Shown here: positions 25,086-33,216 of the stretch, piece after piece | Layout: each line of letters starts with the position of its first letter | Numbering within the stretch: position 1 is the stretch's first letter | NCBI RefSeq assembly: GCF_002270055.1 | Contig: NZ_NIBG01000032.1 | Location: 1 to 37,497, forward strand | Direction of reading: 5' to 3' | DNA: 37,497 nucleotides | DNA from: Anaeromicrobium sediminis | GTDB lineage: Bacteria > Bacillota > Clostridia > Peptostreptococcales > Thermotaleaceae | Translations under genes and position numbers: made by a program | Notes under the pieces: model-generated | The model's database searches: none | What the model saw: only the letters and a program-made list of their open reading frames with translations | What the model was told of the DNA's origin: nothing

Positions 25086-25114
25086 AGTATAACATAATAA
25101 AACAACTTTTTCAA
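25086..25114 (-). promoter_or_regulatory. SigA promoter of the His leader
   Basis: On the minus strand TTGAAA (25114-25109), a 17-bp spacer and TATACT (25091-25086) lie just upstream of the leader peptide. Confidence 0.82.
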
Positions 25115-25269
25115 GGTCTTATTAATTGACTATTTATTATAATTTATTAACAAAGACCTCTTTTAGTTCTTATATTTTATATTGTATTACCAATAATATA
25201 TATTATGCCCATATAATTAATATTAATTGTAAGTCATATTCAAGTCCTTATTTTTTTCTCCCTTTTATT

Positions 25270-27222
25270 TTAACTTACTCTTCCTATATAGTAGGTATTT
25301 TTCCCCTGTCTCTTAGCCTCATACATGGCCTTATCTGCCACATTAATTAGTTCTTCCTTATCTTGTCCATCCTGAGGATATAAGGCAATTCCTATACTAA
25401 CTCCTACCCTAATTTCTATTTCATCCACTTTTACCGTCTTTTTTATGGCCGCTATTGTTTTTGTAGCTATGTCTTTATGCTCATCCATATTATTACGTTT
25501 AGTTATTACAATGAATTCATCTCCACCAATTCTATATAATCTATCCTTTTCATTAATAGATTTTAACCTATCACTTATTTGCCTTAATACTTTATCACCT
25601 ATTTTATGTCCATAATTATCATTTACTTCTTTAAACCCGTCTAAATCCAAGTAGTATATACCAAAGTTTCCGTTTTCATCTTTTATCTTATTAAAATCAT
25701 TATTAAAGCTGTGTCTATTATACAATCCTGTTAGCTCATCATGATAGGCCATATAAGAAGACTTTCTACTCATATCCACATATTTAGTCACATCATTTAC
25801 AAATCCTAGTACTTCTCTGTCTTCACCTTTGCCTTTATCCTTAGAAACTGGAATGAGTATGACCTCATAAAATTTATTATTATTTTCATACTCATAACTG
25901 ATCTTTTCATTGTTAAATGCCTTTTGCAAAGGTTCACTGGCCTTTTGTATAAACTTATTTGAATATACTTCTTCCATTGATTTTGGCTCCATATCCTGGG
26001 ATACATAGTTTTTTTCTTTCACTAGACGACCATCATTATAAACTATATAAAATGATTTATCCGTCCTCTGCTTACATCGAAATACATAATCTGGCACATT
26101 TAATAGGGCATCTTTAAATTGTTCTATTGTATTTAAACGATCTTTTTCCATATTAAGTATTTTATTGTATTTTACCTGCTCTTTATTTATTATGATAGAT
26201 GTTATTAAACTAACAAACAAACTTAATACTATTCCTATAATAATAAACAAAATTTCATTATCTTCAAAATATCCCTTTTTAACTAGGGCACAAATAACTT
26301 TATGTTTATCTAATGGTATAAAAGCCAATTTATAATTTTTCTCATTGTATTTTACGGGATGAAATTTTACCTTTTCTAAATTTGAAAGAATTGCTGGTTC
26401 TATGCCAAAACTAATAAAATCTTTTCCTTTTAAATTTCCAAATTCCATTATAGGATCATATGTTAATTTCCTCTTAGGCTCCTTATATGTAATCCAGTTG
26501 TCCTTATCTATTATACCTATCATTTCTATACTGTTAACCTTTTCACTATATTGATTTAACAGCTTATTCAATCTTTCAGCTCCATCGTAGCTATATTTTT
26601 CTTCATCTATAATTCCATTTATCAAGTAATTTTGTTCTTCATTCAAATAATATGCAAATTTATAGTAATGCTTTCTTCCTGTTTTCCTAAATTCGTTATA
26701 CAGATATGATTTAGGACCAACCCAATAATCTTCCTTTCCATACCCTTTATTAATACTTACACTTCCCATACCGAATAATTGTATAAAGGCATCATTCCAA
26801 TATCCCCAACTGGATGTATCTGCTCCTACTTCTGCCGCAACAGTAGATTTTGAGATATATACTTTACCATCTTTTTTCTTTTCCAATATGGCCAATTGTG
26901 ATAAATCATACTTCTTTTTATATTTGTTTAACATTTTCAAGTCTATATCCTTTAAGGGTATATTTTTCATGTCAATAGATAGGTCTTTTAACCTATAGTA
27001 TAAATCTTCTTCTATATCACTTTCATTGTAATAGGCGAACTTGTAATTTTCCTCAATTGATACCTTTAATGAAGACGACAAAAACTCAAGAAATTCTTCT
27101 TGAGATTCATTAAATTTATTCACCATAAAAAAATATATTGTCATAAACATCACTAGTGCAATTAGAAAACTTATTATCACGAGTTCTAATGTTCTCTGGC
27201 GTTTAATCCTATGCACTTCCAT
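25270..27222 (-). CDS. Membrane diguanylate cyclase
   Basis: A 650-residue protein making cyclic di-GMP. TM1 (about 15-35), a large extracellular sensor (about 36-325), TM2 (about 326-347), a PAS-like cytoplasmic region (about 370-480) and the GGDEF domain (about 490-650). The active-site motif is intact (RIGGDEF), preceded by the usual AYHDELTGLYNR and FGIYYLDLDGFKEVNDNYGH. The product-inhibition I-site RxxD is NEKD here, so feedback control by c-di-GMP is probably lost. No EAL domain. ATG 27222 follows GGGAGGATTTGT. It is upstream of the His leader on the same strand and no clear terminator separates them. Confidence 0.93.
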   Translation of the reverse strand: MEVHRIKRQRTLELVIISFLIALVMFMTIYFFMVNKFNESQEEFLEFLSSSLKVSIEENYKFAYYNESDIEEDLYYRLKDLSIDMKNIPLKDIDLKMLNKYKKKYDLSQLAILEKKKDGKVYISKSTVAAEVGADTSSWGYWNDAFIQLFGMGSVSINKGYGKEDYWVGPKSYLYNEFRKTGRKHYYKFAYYLNEEQNYLINGIIDEEKYSYDGAERLNKLLNQYSEKVNSIEMIGIIDKDNWITYKEPKRKLTYDPIMEFGNLKGKDFISFGIEPAILSNLEKVKFHPVKYNEKNYKLAFIPLDKHKVICALVKKGYFEDNEILFIIIGIVLSLFVSLITSIIINKEQVKYNKILNMEKDRLNTIEQFKDALLNVPDYVFRCKQRTDKSFYIVYNDGRLVKEKNYVSQDMEPKSMEEVYSNKFIQKASEPLQKAFNNEKISYEYENNNKFYEVILIPVSKDKGKGEDREVLGFVNDVTKYVDMSRKSSYMAYHDELTGLYNRHSFNNDFNKIKDENGNFGIYYLDLDGFKEVNDNYGHKIGDKVLRQISDRLKSINEKDRLYRIGGDEFIVITKRNNMDEHKDIATKTIAAIKKTVKVDEIEIRVGVSIGIALYPQDGQDKEELINVADKAMYEAKRQGKNTYYIGRVS

Positions 27223-27346
27223 ACAAATCCTCCCGTTGTCCTATTTACAATTTTCAACCCCTATTTTAGAATATCATATTTTTCCATAATTAAACAGTAT
27301 ATCCATCTATTTTCCATTTTTTTCTAATCATGATTAAGTACTTACC

Positions 27347-28252
27347 TTAGAACCTATAGTCCGTTTTCTTCTTATATGTTCTTCCTAAATAATCTGTAAT
27401 TATCACTTCTATATCTTCATAAGAATCTTGTGTACTTTCGTATTCTACTACGTCATCATATTCTATCCTTTTAAATTCCATATCCCTTTCAAATTCAAAG
27501 GGATTATATATACTAGCTTTCTCATGTATAATCTTACCATCTTTAAATATTTCTATTTCTTTTTTAGGTTCATCATTACTATAAACATTAACTTTAATAT
27601 CCTTTAATCTCAGTTTGTCTTTATTTAATTTATCATCTAGGCCCTTAAAAATATAGTCTAGTCTATTACCTACTTCCACCCTAAATTTTAAAATTACATT
27701 TCCCTTTCTATTACTCTTTTCTATAAAATCCATATCTATATTTAATCTATCCTCAATGGCACTGGCCAACTCTAAGGATTCTAATCTTTCACTTATTATA
27801 TTATTTTCATTTTTAGCTACTACCTTAACATCATAATCACTATCACCACTCAACTTTAAGTTGGCATTATAGTTTAAGTTCCCTAAATCTTTTGCTAAAA
27901 CTTCATTCCACTCTTCAACTTTTCCATTTTTTCGTCTTCCATAGGATATATAGACCTTATGTTCCTTATCTAGTTCACGTAAACTCCAACTAAAATTAAC
28001 TTTAGCAATCTTAAAATCTTCATCAATGGACATAAATTCATGACGCTCATTATATAACCATTGTTTTTCATTATATATCTTATTCATAGTATTTTGTACG
28101 CTGGATTCCATATTTCTTACTTCATTTTCCACTCTTTCTATGGAATTCATGACCCTATTCACATTATTTTCTATCCTTTTAATGTTAAAGTACATGTTAA
28201 TGTTTAATATTAATAGGCACCCTATAATTATATACAGTCCTTTTTTCTTCAT
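27347..28252 (-). CDS. Membrane-anchored coiled-coil protein, function unknown
   Basis: A 301-residue protein not assigned to a family. It has one N-terminal membrane segment (MKKKGLYIIIGCLLILNINM), then a heptad-like coiled coil (about 24-60, IENNVNRVMNSIERVENEV and so on), then an extracellular, beta-rich region with two repeated sections that may be Ig-like (DFKIAKVNFSWSLRELDKEH near 75-95; RLKDIKVNVYSNDEPKKEIE later). No enzyme motif is seen. ATG 28252 has GGAGG six nt upstream. The lipoprotein gene upstream ends with its own terminator, so this is probably a separate transcript. A surface or envelope role is inference. Confidence 0.8.
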   Translation of the reverse strand: MKKKGLYIIIGCLLILNINMYFNIKRIENNVNRVMNSIERVENEVRNMESSVQNTMNKIYNEKQWLYNERHEFMSIDEDFKIAKVNFSWSLRELDKEHKVYISYGRRKNGKVEEWNEVLAKDLGNLNYNANLKLSGDSDYDVKVVAKNENNIISERLESLELASAIEDRLNIDMDFIEKSNRKGNVILKFRVEVGNRLDYIFKGLDDKLNKDKLRLKDIKVNVYSNDEPKKEIEIFKDGKIIHEKASIYNPFEFERDMEFKRIEYDDVVEYESTQDSYEDIEVIITDYLGRTYKKKTDYRF

Positions 28253-28308
28253 TTTGTTCCTCCAAAAAGCATTATAGTACACAACTCTATATAGTTCGCA
28301 ATATAAAT

Positions 28309-28344
28309 AAAAAGTCCTTCTTTTCTTTAAAAAAAGGACTTTTT
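28309..28344 (-). terminator. Intrinsic terminator of the lipoprotein gene
   Basis: Arms AAAAAGTCCTT / AAGGACTTTTT enclose a 14-nt loop; it follows the lipoprotein stop codon by about 50 nt on the minus strand. Confidence 0.8.
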
Positions 28345-28392
28345 ATATAATTTTATTTAATAAGTTGATTAATTACCAATTGAATATTCATT

Positions 28393-28992
28393 TTATATAT
28401 TCATTACAGATAATCCAATTTCCTTTACTTTACCATTATCTAATTTAAAATTTAATGTATAAGTTCCAAATCCACCCTGTCCATAACTATATGTAATTGC
28501 TACAGGATTGTTTTTCTCATCATAAGATATGAATCCTCCATTTTCATAATATGCTCCATATATGAATTTATTTCCTACCTCATCTATGGTTCCTGTACTC
28601 TCATATGGAAACTTATTAATTACAGATTCAAATGTGTCTCCTATCTTAATATTTCTAGGCCCATTTATTTTCTCATCTTTAATTATTATTTGTCCTACTG
28701 TATGTTGACCTACCCCCATTGGGTCAAATTCCACATATCCAAAATCATAATAATTTTTGATTAGTTCACCTTCCCAAACTTCATCATAGATTTTTTCCAC
28801 TTTTATAGGTTCTCCTAACAAGTTCTCTACGTCAACCTTTTTCATATCAATATTAACACCTAATATTTTCACATCTTCAATTGAAAATATTTTTTTCTCT
28901 AAAGCTTCCTGTTTTTTTTCTTTAGTAGTACAACCAGCAAAACTAGAAATAATAAATATTAATATAACTATTCCTACTAACCCCTTTTTCAT
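28393..28992 (-). CDS. Predicted lipoprotein
   Basis: A 199-residue exported protein with a lipobox: MKKGLVGIVILIFIISSFAG then Cys21, so it is predicted to be anchored on the outer face of the membrane. The mature part begins with a charged linker (TTKEKKQEALEKK) and contains two similar sections, VKILGVNIDMKKVDVENLLG and NIKIGDTFESVINKFPYEST, each followed by strands. This resembles repeats of small beta-lactamase-inhibitor-like/SmpA folds common in Firmicute lipoproteins, though the match is by pattern only. Function unknown. ATG 28992 follows AGGGTG. Confidence 0.8.
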   Translation of the reverse strand: MKKGLVGIVILIFIISSFAGCTTKEKKQEALEKKIFSIEDVKILGVNIDMKKVDVENLLGEPIKVEKIYDEVWEGELIKNYYDFGYVEFDPMGVGQHTVGQIIIKDEKINGPRNIKIGDTFESVINKFPYESTGTIDEVGNKFIYGAYYENGGFISYDEKNNPVAITYSYGQGGFGTYTLNFKLDNGKVKEIGLSVMNI

Positions 28993-29254
28993 ATTTTTAT
29001 CACCCTTCCCTACTTTTATTTATATTGTTGCCATGATTTAAATGAATATATCTTACCTTACAAAATAATTTCATAACTTTGTATATTTTTTCTTTTTATT
29101 AAATTCATTAATGGCTTATTATGCATATACCACATTTTTTCTTTTTTGGTGTAATTTTTCACTTTTAAATCATTTTATCATAGTATCTTATGCCTATCAA
29201 TATATGTAACAATATGGTAATAATATGTAATATAAATGCAAATGTACACAATAA
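28993..29254. other. Intergenic region with no gene seen
   Basis: This very AT-rich gap precedes the lipoprotein gene and follows the FosB terminator. It should hold the lipoprotein promoter, but no near-consensus hexamer pair stands out. No RNA structure or coding remnant was recognised. Confidence 0.5.
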
Positions 29255-29290
29255 AAAAACTCTTTTGGTCATATGACCAAAAGAGTTTTT
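29255..29290 (-). terminator. Intrinsic terminator of fosB
   Basis: A perfect 36-nt palindrome (arms AAAAACTCTTTTGGTCAT and its complement) follows the fosB stop codon by 12 nt. Confidence 0.88.
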
Positions 29291-29302
29291 AGTTTCCATA
29301 AA

Positions 29303-29725
29303 TTAAGCGTAGAATCTCAAATCATCCCTATTAGATTTATAGGTTTTAATTCTCTCTTCCCTACTCTTGGTATGAAATTCAAAAATATAGCCATCAGGAT
29401 CTCTAAAGTATATAGATTCCCAATTTCCCGTATGATCTACTCTTCCCTTTATAAAATCTATTTCTAATGATTGTAGCTTGTCAATAAATTTATCATAATC
29501 AGATTCATCAATAGAAAAACTCATATGGGAAGATGGATCAGATTTCTTATTTTTACATATATCCTTTTCCACATTGAGAGCAATCCATAAACCATTTAAA
29601 TCAAAATAAGCTAGATTTTTTCCTTCAACTAATAATTTAGCGCCAAAGACCTTTTGGTAAAATCTAATGGATTTTTGTAAGTCAGAAACGGAAAACATCA
29701 TATGATTAATTCCCTTTATGTCCAC
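29303..29725 (-). CDS. fosB: FosB-type metallothiol transferase (fosfomycin resistance)
   Basis: A 140-residue VOC-superfamily enzyme that inactivates fosfomycin by adding a thiol. FosB landmarks: INHMMFSVSDLQKSIRFYQK with the first metal His (His8), YFDLNGLWIALNVEKDI, SHMSFSIDESDYDKF with the second His, SIYFRDPDGYIFEFHTKSRE with the metal Glu, and the C-terminal LRFYA. In Bacillus and Staphylococcus the thiol is bacillithiol; clostridia usually lack it, so cysteine is the more likely donor (inference). GGAGGGGT precedes ATG 29725. It is monocistronic with its own terminator and no sign of a mobile element nearby. Confidence 0.92.
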   Translation of the reverse strand: MDIKGINHMMFSVSDLQKSIRFYQKVFGAKLLVEGKNLAYFDLNGLWIALNVEKDICKNKKSDPSSHMSFSIDESDYDKFIDKLQSLEIDFIKGRVDHTGNWESIYFRDPDGYIFEFHTKSREERIKTYKSNRDDLRFYA

Positions 29726-29849
29726 ATTTACCCCTCCTAATCCAACCTAAATTTATATATACTCTCAATATTCTTTTTCTAATTGGAAAGTCCTTCCTAT
29801 TTTTTCATATATTTAAAGTTTTTTAGACTTATAAAATCTTTTAATCATA

Positions 29850-31268
29850 TTACTCAGGTAAAAGTATAAACCTAATGATAAATAATATTCCTAAAATATA
29901 CATAATAGGATGTACTTCTTTATGCTTTCCTACTGCTATTTTCATAATTGGATAAAATATAATTCCCGTTGCTATACCATTAGCTATGCTGTAACTAAAT
30001 GGCATCATTGCTATAGTAAAGAAGGCTGGTACAGCCTCACTAAGGTCAGTAAAATTAACATCTTTTATAGATTCCATCATTAAAACTCCAACAACTATTA
30101 ATGCAGGTGCTGTAGCTTGAGCTGGTACTATTCCTACCACTCCTCCGAAAAATAAAGACAATACAAATAATACACCTACCACTAATGTAGTTAATCCCGT
30201 TCTTCCACCTTCCGCAATTCCTGCTGTAGACTCCACATATGTGGAAGTTGTAGTTGCCCCAAACATGGAACCAAAAGTAGTTGCTATAGCATCTGTAAGT
30301 AATGCTTTTTTCATATTTCTAATTTTTCCATCAGGTTGGATCATTTCTGCCCTTTGAGCAGTACCAACTAACGTTCCTATAGTATCGAATAAATCAACTA
30401 AACTAAAAGTAAGTACTACCATGACTATACTAGTTATGGCTCCTATTACACCCTTTCCTCCATGGGCTAACAATCCTCCAAAGTCCATTTTCATAAATGT
30501 AGGCATTATGGATGGAGGTGCACTTATTATTTTAAGACCACTCACTTGAGTAATTCCCATAGGTATACCTATTATGGTAGTTAACAATATGGATATTAAC
30601 ATGGCTCCCTTAACTTTTCTTGCCATTAATATACACATGATAATTATTCCAATTAAAGTTAAAAGTACATTTTTATTGGTAAAATCTCCGAAACTCATTA
30701 ATGTCCCCGGGTTAGCTACTACAACACCACCACTTTTTAGTCCTATTAAGGCTATAAAAAGTCCAATTCCAGCTGTTATGGCCACTTTAATATTATTAGG
30801 CAGGCAATCAACTATTTTTTCTCTAATGGATGTAATCGTAATAAGTATAAATAATATTCCAGATATGCTTACTGCTGCCAAGCCCTGTTGCCATGTGTAT
30901 CCAAGAGTTAAACATACACTATATGAAAAAAATGCTGTAAGACCTATTCCTGGTGCAACAGCAAAGGGTAAATTAGCATACAATGCCATTATCAAAGTTC
31001 CTATGGCAGAGATAATACAGGTTCCTGCAAATGCTGATGCCACAACTTGGTCATTCATAGTATTTAAATTACCAGCAGCATCCCCTAGTAGACCAAGGCT
31101 GTTCATTCCTGATGCCTTTAAGATATTAGGAATTACCAATAGGGCATAGGCCATTGTAACAAAGGTAGTGAATCCTGCCAATATTTCTGTTCTTATATTT
31201 GTATTATGTTCTTTTAATTTGAAAAATGATTCCAATAGATTTTCTGAATTTTTTTGTGTTATCTCCAT
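29850..31268 (-). CDS. pbuG: Guanine/hypoxanthine permease, NCS2 AzgA family
   Basis: A 472-residue permease with about 12-14 membrane helices. AzgA-type landmarks: EILAGFTTFVTMAYALLVIP, ASAFAGTCIISAIGTLIMAL, APGIGLTAFFSYSVC, KVAITAGIGLFIALIGLKSGG, the motif LVDLFDTIGTLVGTAQRAEM, and TTSTYVESTAGIAEGGRTGL. These proteins import guanine and hypoxanthine by proton symport. The guanine riboswitch upstream supports purine transport. ATG 31268 is preferred (AGGAGG eight nt upstream) over an ATG at 31274 that sits too near the ribosome site. Ends with no obvious terminator before fosB's region. Confidence 0.94.
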   Translation of the reverse strand: MEITQKNSENLLESFFKLKEHNTNIRTEILAGFTTFVTMAYALLVIPNILKASGMNSLGLLGDAAGNLNTMNDQVVASAFAGTCIISAIGTLIMALYANLPFAVAPGIGLTAFFSYSVCLTLGYTWQQGLAAVSISGILFILITITSIREKIVDCLPNNIKVAITAGIGLFIALIGLKSGGVVVANPGTLMSFGDFTNKNVLLTLIGIIIMCILMARKVKGAMLISILLTTIIGIPMGITQVSGLKIISAPPSIMPTFMKMDFGGLLAHGGKGVIGAITSIVMVVLTFSLVDLFDTIGTLVGTAQRAEMIQPDGKIRNMKKALLTDAIATTFGSMFGATTTSTYVESTAGIAEGGRTGLTTLVVGVLFVLSLFFGGVVGIVPAQATAPALIVVGVLMMESIKDVNFTDLSEAVPAFFTIAMMPFSYSIANGIATGIIFYPIMKIAVGKHKEVHPIMYILGILFIIRFILLPE

Positions 31269-31299
31269 GTACATATCCTCCTAAAATAATTTTGAACAT

Positions 31300-31428
31300 A
31301 AAAAAGGCATACTCCGTATGCTTCGCTAAGAAACCCTATGGTTCCTTTCGACGATTACTAGCGTAATCTGAGCATCCTCCTTTAAAGAGACAGGGGAATT
31401 CTTCCCCCACATCCCCTTATTTTTTAAT
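31300..31428 (-). repeat. Four-hairpin structured repeat, copy 2 (diverged)
   Basis: Same plan as the other two copies: GCATAC-TCC-GTATGC, AAGAAACC-CTAT-GGTTCCTT, GATTAC-TAGC-GTAATC and AGGGGAA-TTC-TTCCCCC. Relative to copies 1 and 3 it has compensatory pairs in hairpins 2 and 3. It lies between the guanine riboswitch terminator and the permease gene. An outer palindrome TTTTTTAATTTATAA / TTATAAATTAAAAAA joins its far end to the riboswitch terminator. Confidence 0.88.
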
Positions 31429-31447
31429 TTATAATTTCTTATAAATT

Positions 31448-31490
31448 AAAAAATCTCCGTCACAAGATATAAGCAATCCTGATGACAGAA
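31448..31490 (-). terminator. Expression-platform terminator of the guanine riboswitch
   Basis: On the minus strand TCTGTCA (31489-31483) pairs with TGACGGA (31462-31456), with a T6 run at 31453-31448. Confidence 0.75.
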
Positions 31491-31520
31491 ATCATCTCCT
31501 AAATTATTCTAAGCTGGATT

Positions 31521-31587
31521 ACTCATAGTGAGAAATTTATGGTTTCTCGTAGAAACTCCTGATCCATATTATCAGTATTATATGAGT
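31521..31587 (-). promoter_or_regulatory. Purine riboswitch aptamer, guanine type
   Basis: On the minus strand P1 (ACTCATA / TATGAGT), J1/2 TATAATACTGATAATATGG, the GTTTCTACGAGAAACC section and the P3 stem match the purine aptamer. The ligand-pairing base in the final ACTATGAGT is C (U would specify adenine), so guanine/hypoxanthine is the predicted ligand. It precedes the NCS2 permease by about 250 nt. Confidence 0.93.
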
Positions 31588-31628
31588 GACGTTTATAAAA
31601 TTTATATTGTTAAAAATCATAACACCAT

Positions 31629-31660
31629 AAAAAAATAAAGTCAATAGAATGACTTTATTT
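31629..31660 (-). terminator. Intrinsic terminator of the CPBP protease gene
   Basis: An 11-bp perfect stem (AAATAAAGTCA / TGACTTTATTT) with a 6-nt loop is followed by a T run on the minus strand. Confidence 0.82.
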
Positions 31661-31678
31661 CAAATGATTTGGAATTTT

Positions 31679-32473
31679 TTAAATTTTCCCTTTTAAAACT
31701 CTATTACCTATAATCACACCTATTAGGAACAATAGTATTGCCAACAAGTATATCCACAAAGGTATATTTACTATCTTTCCAAAGGAATGATTTTTATTAA
31801 TTCTCACATACAATATGCTTATGAGATTATATAAGCTATGACCATATACACACACATATAAAGACTTGGTTTTATAAAAGCATATGGATAATATGATTCC
31901 TAATGTAAAGGGAGCTATTAGTTGCCATGGATTAAGATGAAATAAGGTAAATATTCCAGTGGAGTAAAATATGGCCTTGGGTGGGTCATATTTTTTTAAA
32001 AAGCCATTAAGTATAATTCCTCTAAATAAACATTCTTCAACTATAGATGCTACTAACACTCCTCCTATTAGGGATCCTAATAAACTTATATTTCCTCCAA
32101 ATAGATTTTCAAATAAAACTTTTATTTCTTCTTTCATAGGAATGAATGTAAGTACTAAATTTTCTATCCTCACAATAATTATAAATGAGGATCCTATAAT
32201 AATAGTAAGTGGAAATAAATAATGGATAATTTTTTTATCATAGTAAAAAAAAATCTTTAAATTCACACCCATGTTCTCATTCTTTAGATAATTTAATAAT
32301 ATAAAAAAGCTAAGGATAGTTTCCATAGAATATATACCTGGATTGTTAGGACTAATATTAAATATACTGCCTAATAATACTAAAATGCAATCACAAGTGA
32401 TGGTTATTAATAAGTACACACTTAATATGATTGTGGCAGAGCCTACAGATAAATAATCATTTCTTTCATCCAT
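31679..32473 (-). CDS. CPBP-family intramembrane glutamic protease
   Basis: A 264-residue membrane protein with about seven to eight helices and the CPBP/CAAX-protease (Abi) domain in its second half: EECLFRG (EExxxR motif), the FTLFHLNPWQ His motif and the GHSLYNL motif. In Gram-positives these act in peptide processing, bacteriocin immunity or anchoring; the substrate here is unknown. ATG 32473 follows AGGAGGC. It is a single gene with terminators on either side. Neighbours give no clue to its partner. Confidence 0.92.
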   Translation of the reverse strand: MDERNDYLSVGSATIILSVYLLITITCDCILVLLGSIFNISPNNPGIYSMETILSFFILLNYLKNENMGVNLKIFFYYDKKIIHYLFPLTIIIGSSFIIIVRIENLVLTFIPMKEEIKVLFENLFGGNISLLGSLIGGVLVASIVEECLFRGIILNGFLKKYDPPKAIFYSTGIFTLFHLNPWQLIAPFTLGIILSICFYKTKSLYVCVYGHSLYNLISILYVRINKNHSFGKIVNIPLWIYLLAILLFLIGVIIGNRVLKGKI

Positions 32474-32548
32474 ACAAGCCTCCTACTTTATTTCGCTTAT
32501 TAAGTATATATTCTAAATAAACTTATCCCATTCCATTTGTATAATATA

Positions 32549-32578
32549 AAAAAAGATACAGTTCTATTAACTGTACCT
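32549..32578 (-). terminator. Intrinsic terminator of the scaffold gene
   Basis: On the minus strand GGTACAGTT / AACTGTATC (one G-U pair) with a 5-nt loop is followed by seven T. Confidence 0.82.
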
Positions 32579-32592
32579 TAAATGTCATAAGA

Positions 32593-32967
32593 CTATTTAT
32601 CCTTTCTATTCCTTGCATAATCTACTATGGCCTTTTTCAAAGCCAAGGACCCTAATACAGAGCAATGTTCTTTTTCTGGTGGCAATCCTCCCAGACTTTC
32701 TATTATATTCTTTTCAGAGATAGCATAAGCTGCCATAACAGGTTTATCCTTTGCTAATACAGTTGTCATACTACTAGATGCAATAGCACCACAGCAACCA
32801 TGTACCTGAAATTTTATATCCTTTATAAAATCATTATGTACTTTTATGTATATCTTCAAATAATCTCCACATTCTGGATCCCCGGCTACTCCCATTCCAT
32901 CATAATTTTCTATCACTCCCACATTTCTTGGATTTTGAAAGTGATCCATTGTTATTTGTGAATACAT
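32593..32967 (-). CDS. IscU/NifU-type iron-sulfur cluster scaffold
   Basis: A 124-residue U-type scaffold on which [2Fe-2S] or [4Fe-4S] clusters are built. It begins MYSQITMDHFQNPRNVGVIE and has the three expected cysteines: GDPECGDYLKIYIKV, VHGCCGAIASSSM (with an extra vicinal Cys) and EKEHCSVLGSLALKKAIVDY. ATG 32967 is supported by GGGGG six nt upstream; the frame is open eight codons further. No iscS/nifS or other Fe-S assembly gene is nearby, so it stands alone, downstream of structured repeat copy 3. Gene symbol left blank because nifU and iscU types are not separable here. Confidence 0.92.
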   Translation of the reverse strand: MYSQITMDHFQNPRNVGVIENYDGMGVAGDPECGDYLKIYIKVHNDFIKDIKFQVHGCCGAIASSSMTTVLAKDKPVMAAYAISEKNIIESLGGLPPEKEHCSVLGSLALKKAIVDYARNRKDK

Positions 32968-33017
32968 AACCATCCCCCTAGTTTTAAGCATATGCCCTTT
33001 ATTTATAATTATACCAT

Positions 33018-33147
33018 AAAAAAGGCATACTTCGTATGCTTCGCTAGGAAACCCTATGGTTTCCTTCGACGATTGCTACAGCAACCTGAGCACCTTCCTT
33101 TGAATCGGGCAGGGGAACTCTTCCCCTACAACCCCTTCTTTTTTTAT
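33018..33147 (-). repeat. Four-hairpin structured repeat, copy 3
   Basis: Hairpins at 33025-33039 (GCATAC-TTC-GTATGC), 33046-33065 (AGGAAACC-CTAT-GGTTTCCT), 33071-33086 (GATTGC-TACA-GCAACC) and 33111-33127 (AGGGGAA-CTC-TTCCCCT), bounded by A6 and CTTTTTTT. Similarity to copy 1 extends to about 33195. On the minus strand it lies between the terminator of the DUF4085-like gene and the scaffold gene. Confidence 0.9.
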
Positions 33148-33185
33148 TCATTTATATGTTTTGTGTCAATTAACTTTCCCAGACA

Positions 33186-33214
33186 ATAAAAAAAGATACA
33201 GCATTAGCTGTATC
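33186..33214 (-). terminator. Intrinsic terminator of the DUF4085-like gene
   Basis: On the minus strand GATACAGC-TAAT-GCTGTATC is followed by T7, two nt after the stop codon of the gene at 33217. Confidence 0.88.
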
Positions 33215-33216
33215 TC

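Noticed and set aside
33018-33147. The structured repeat as a tRNA-like or known riboswitch element
   Set aside because: There is no anticodon arm, no CCA end and no match to any riboswitch core I know; it recurs before unrelated genes.
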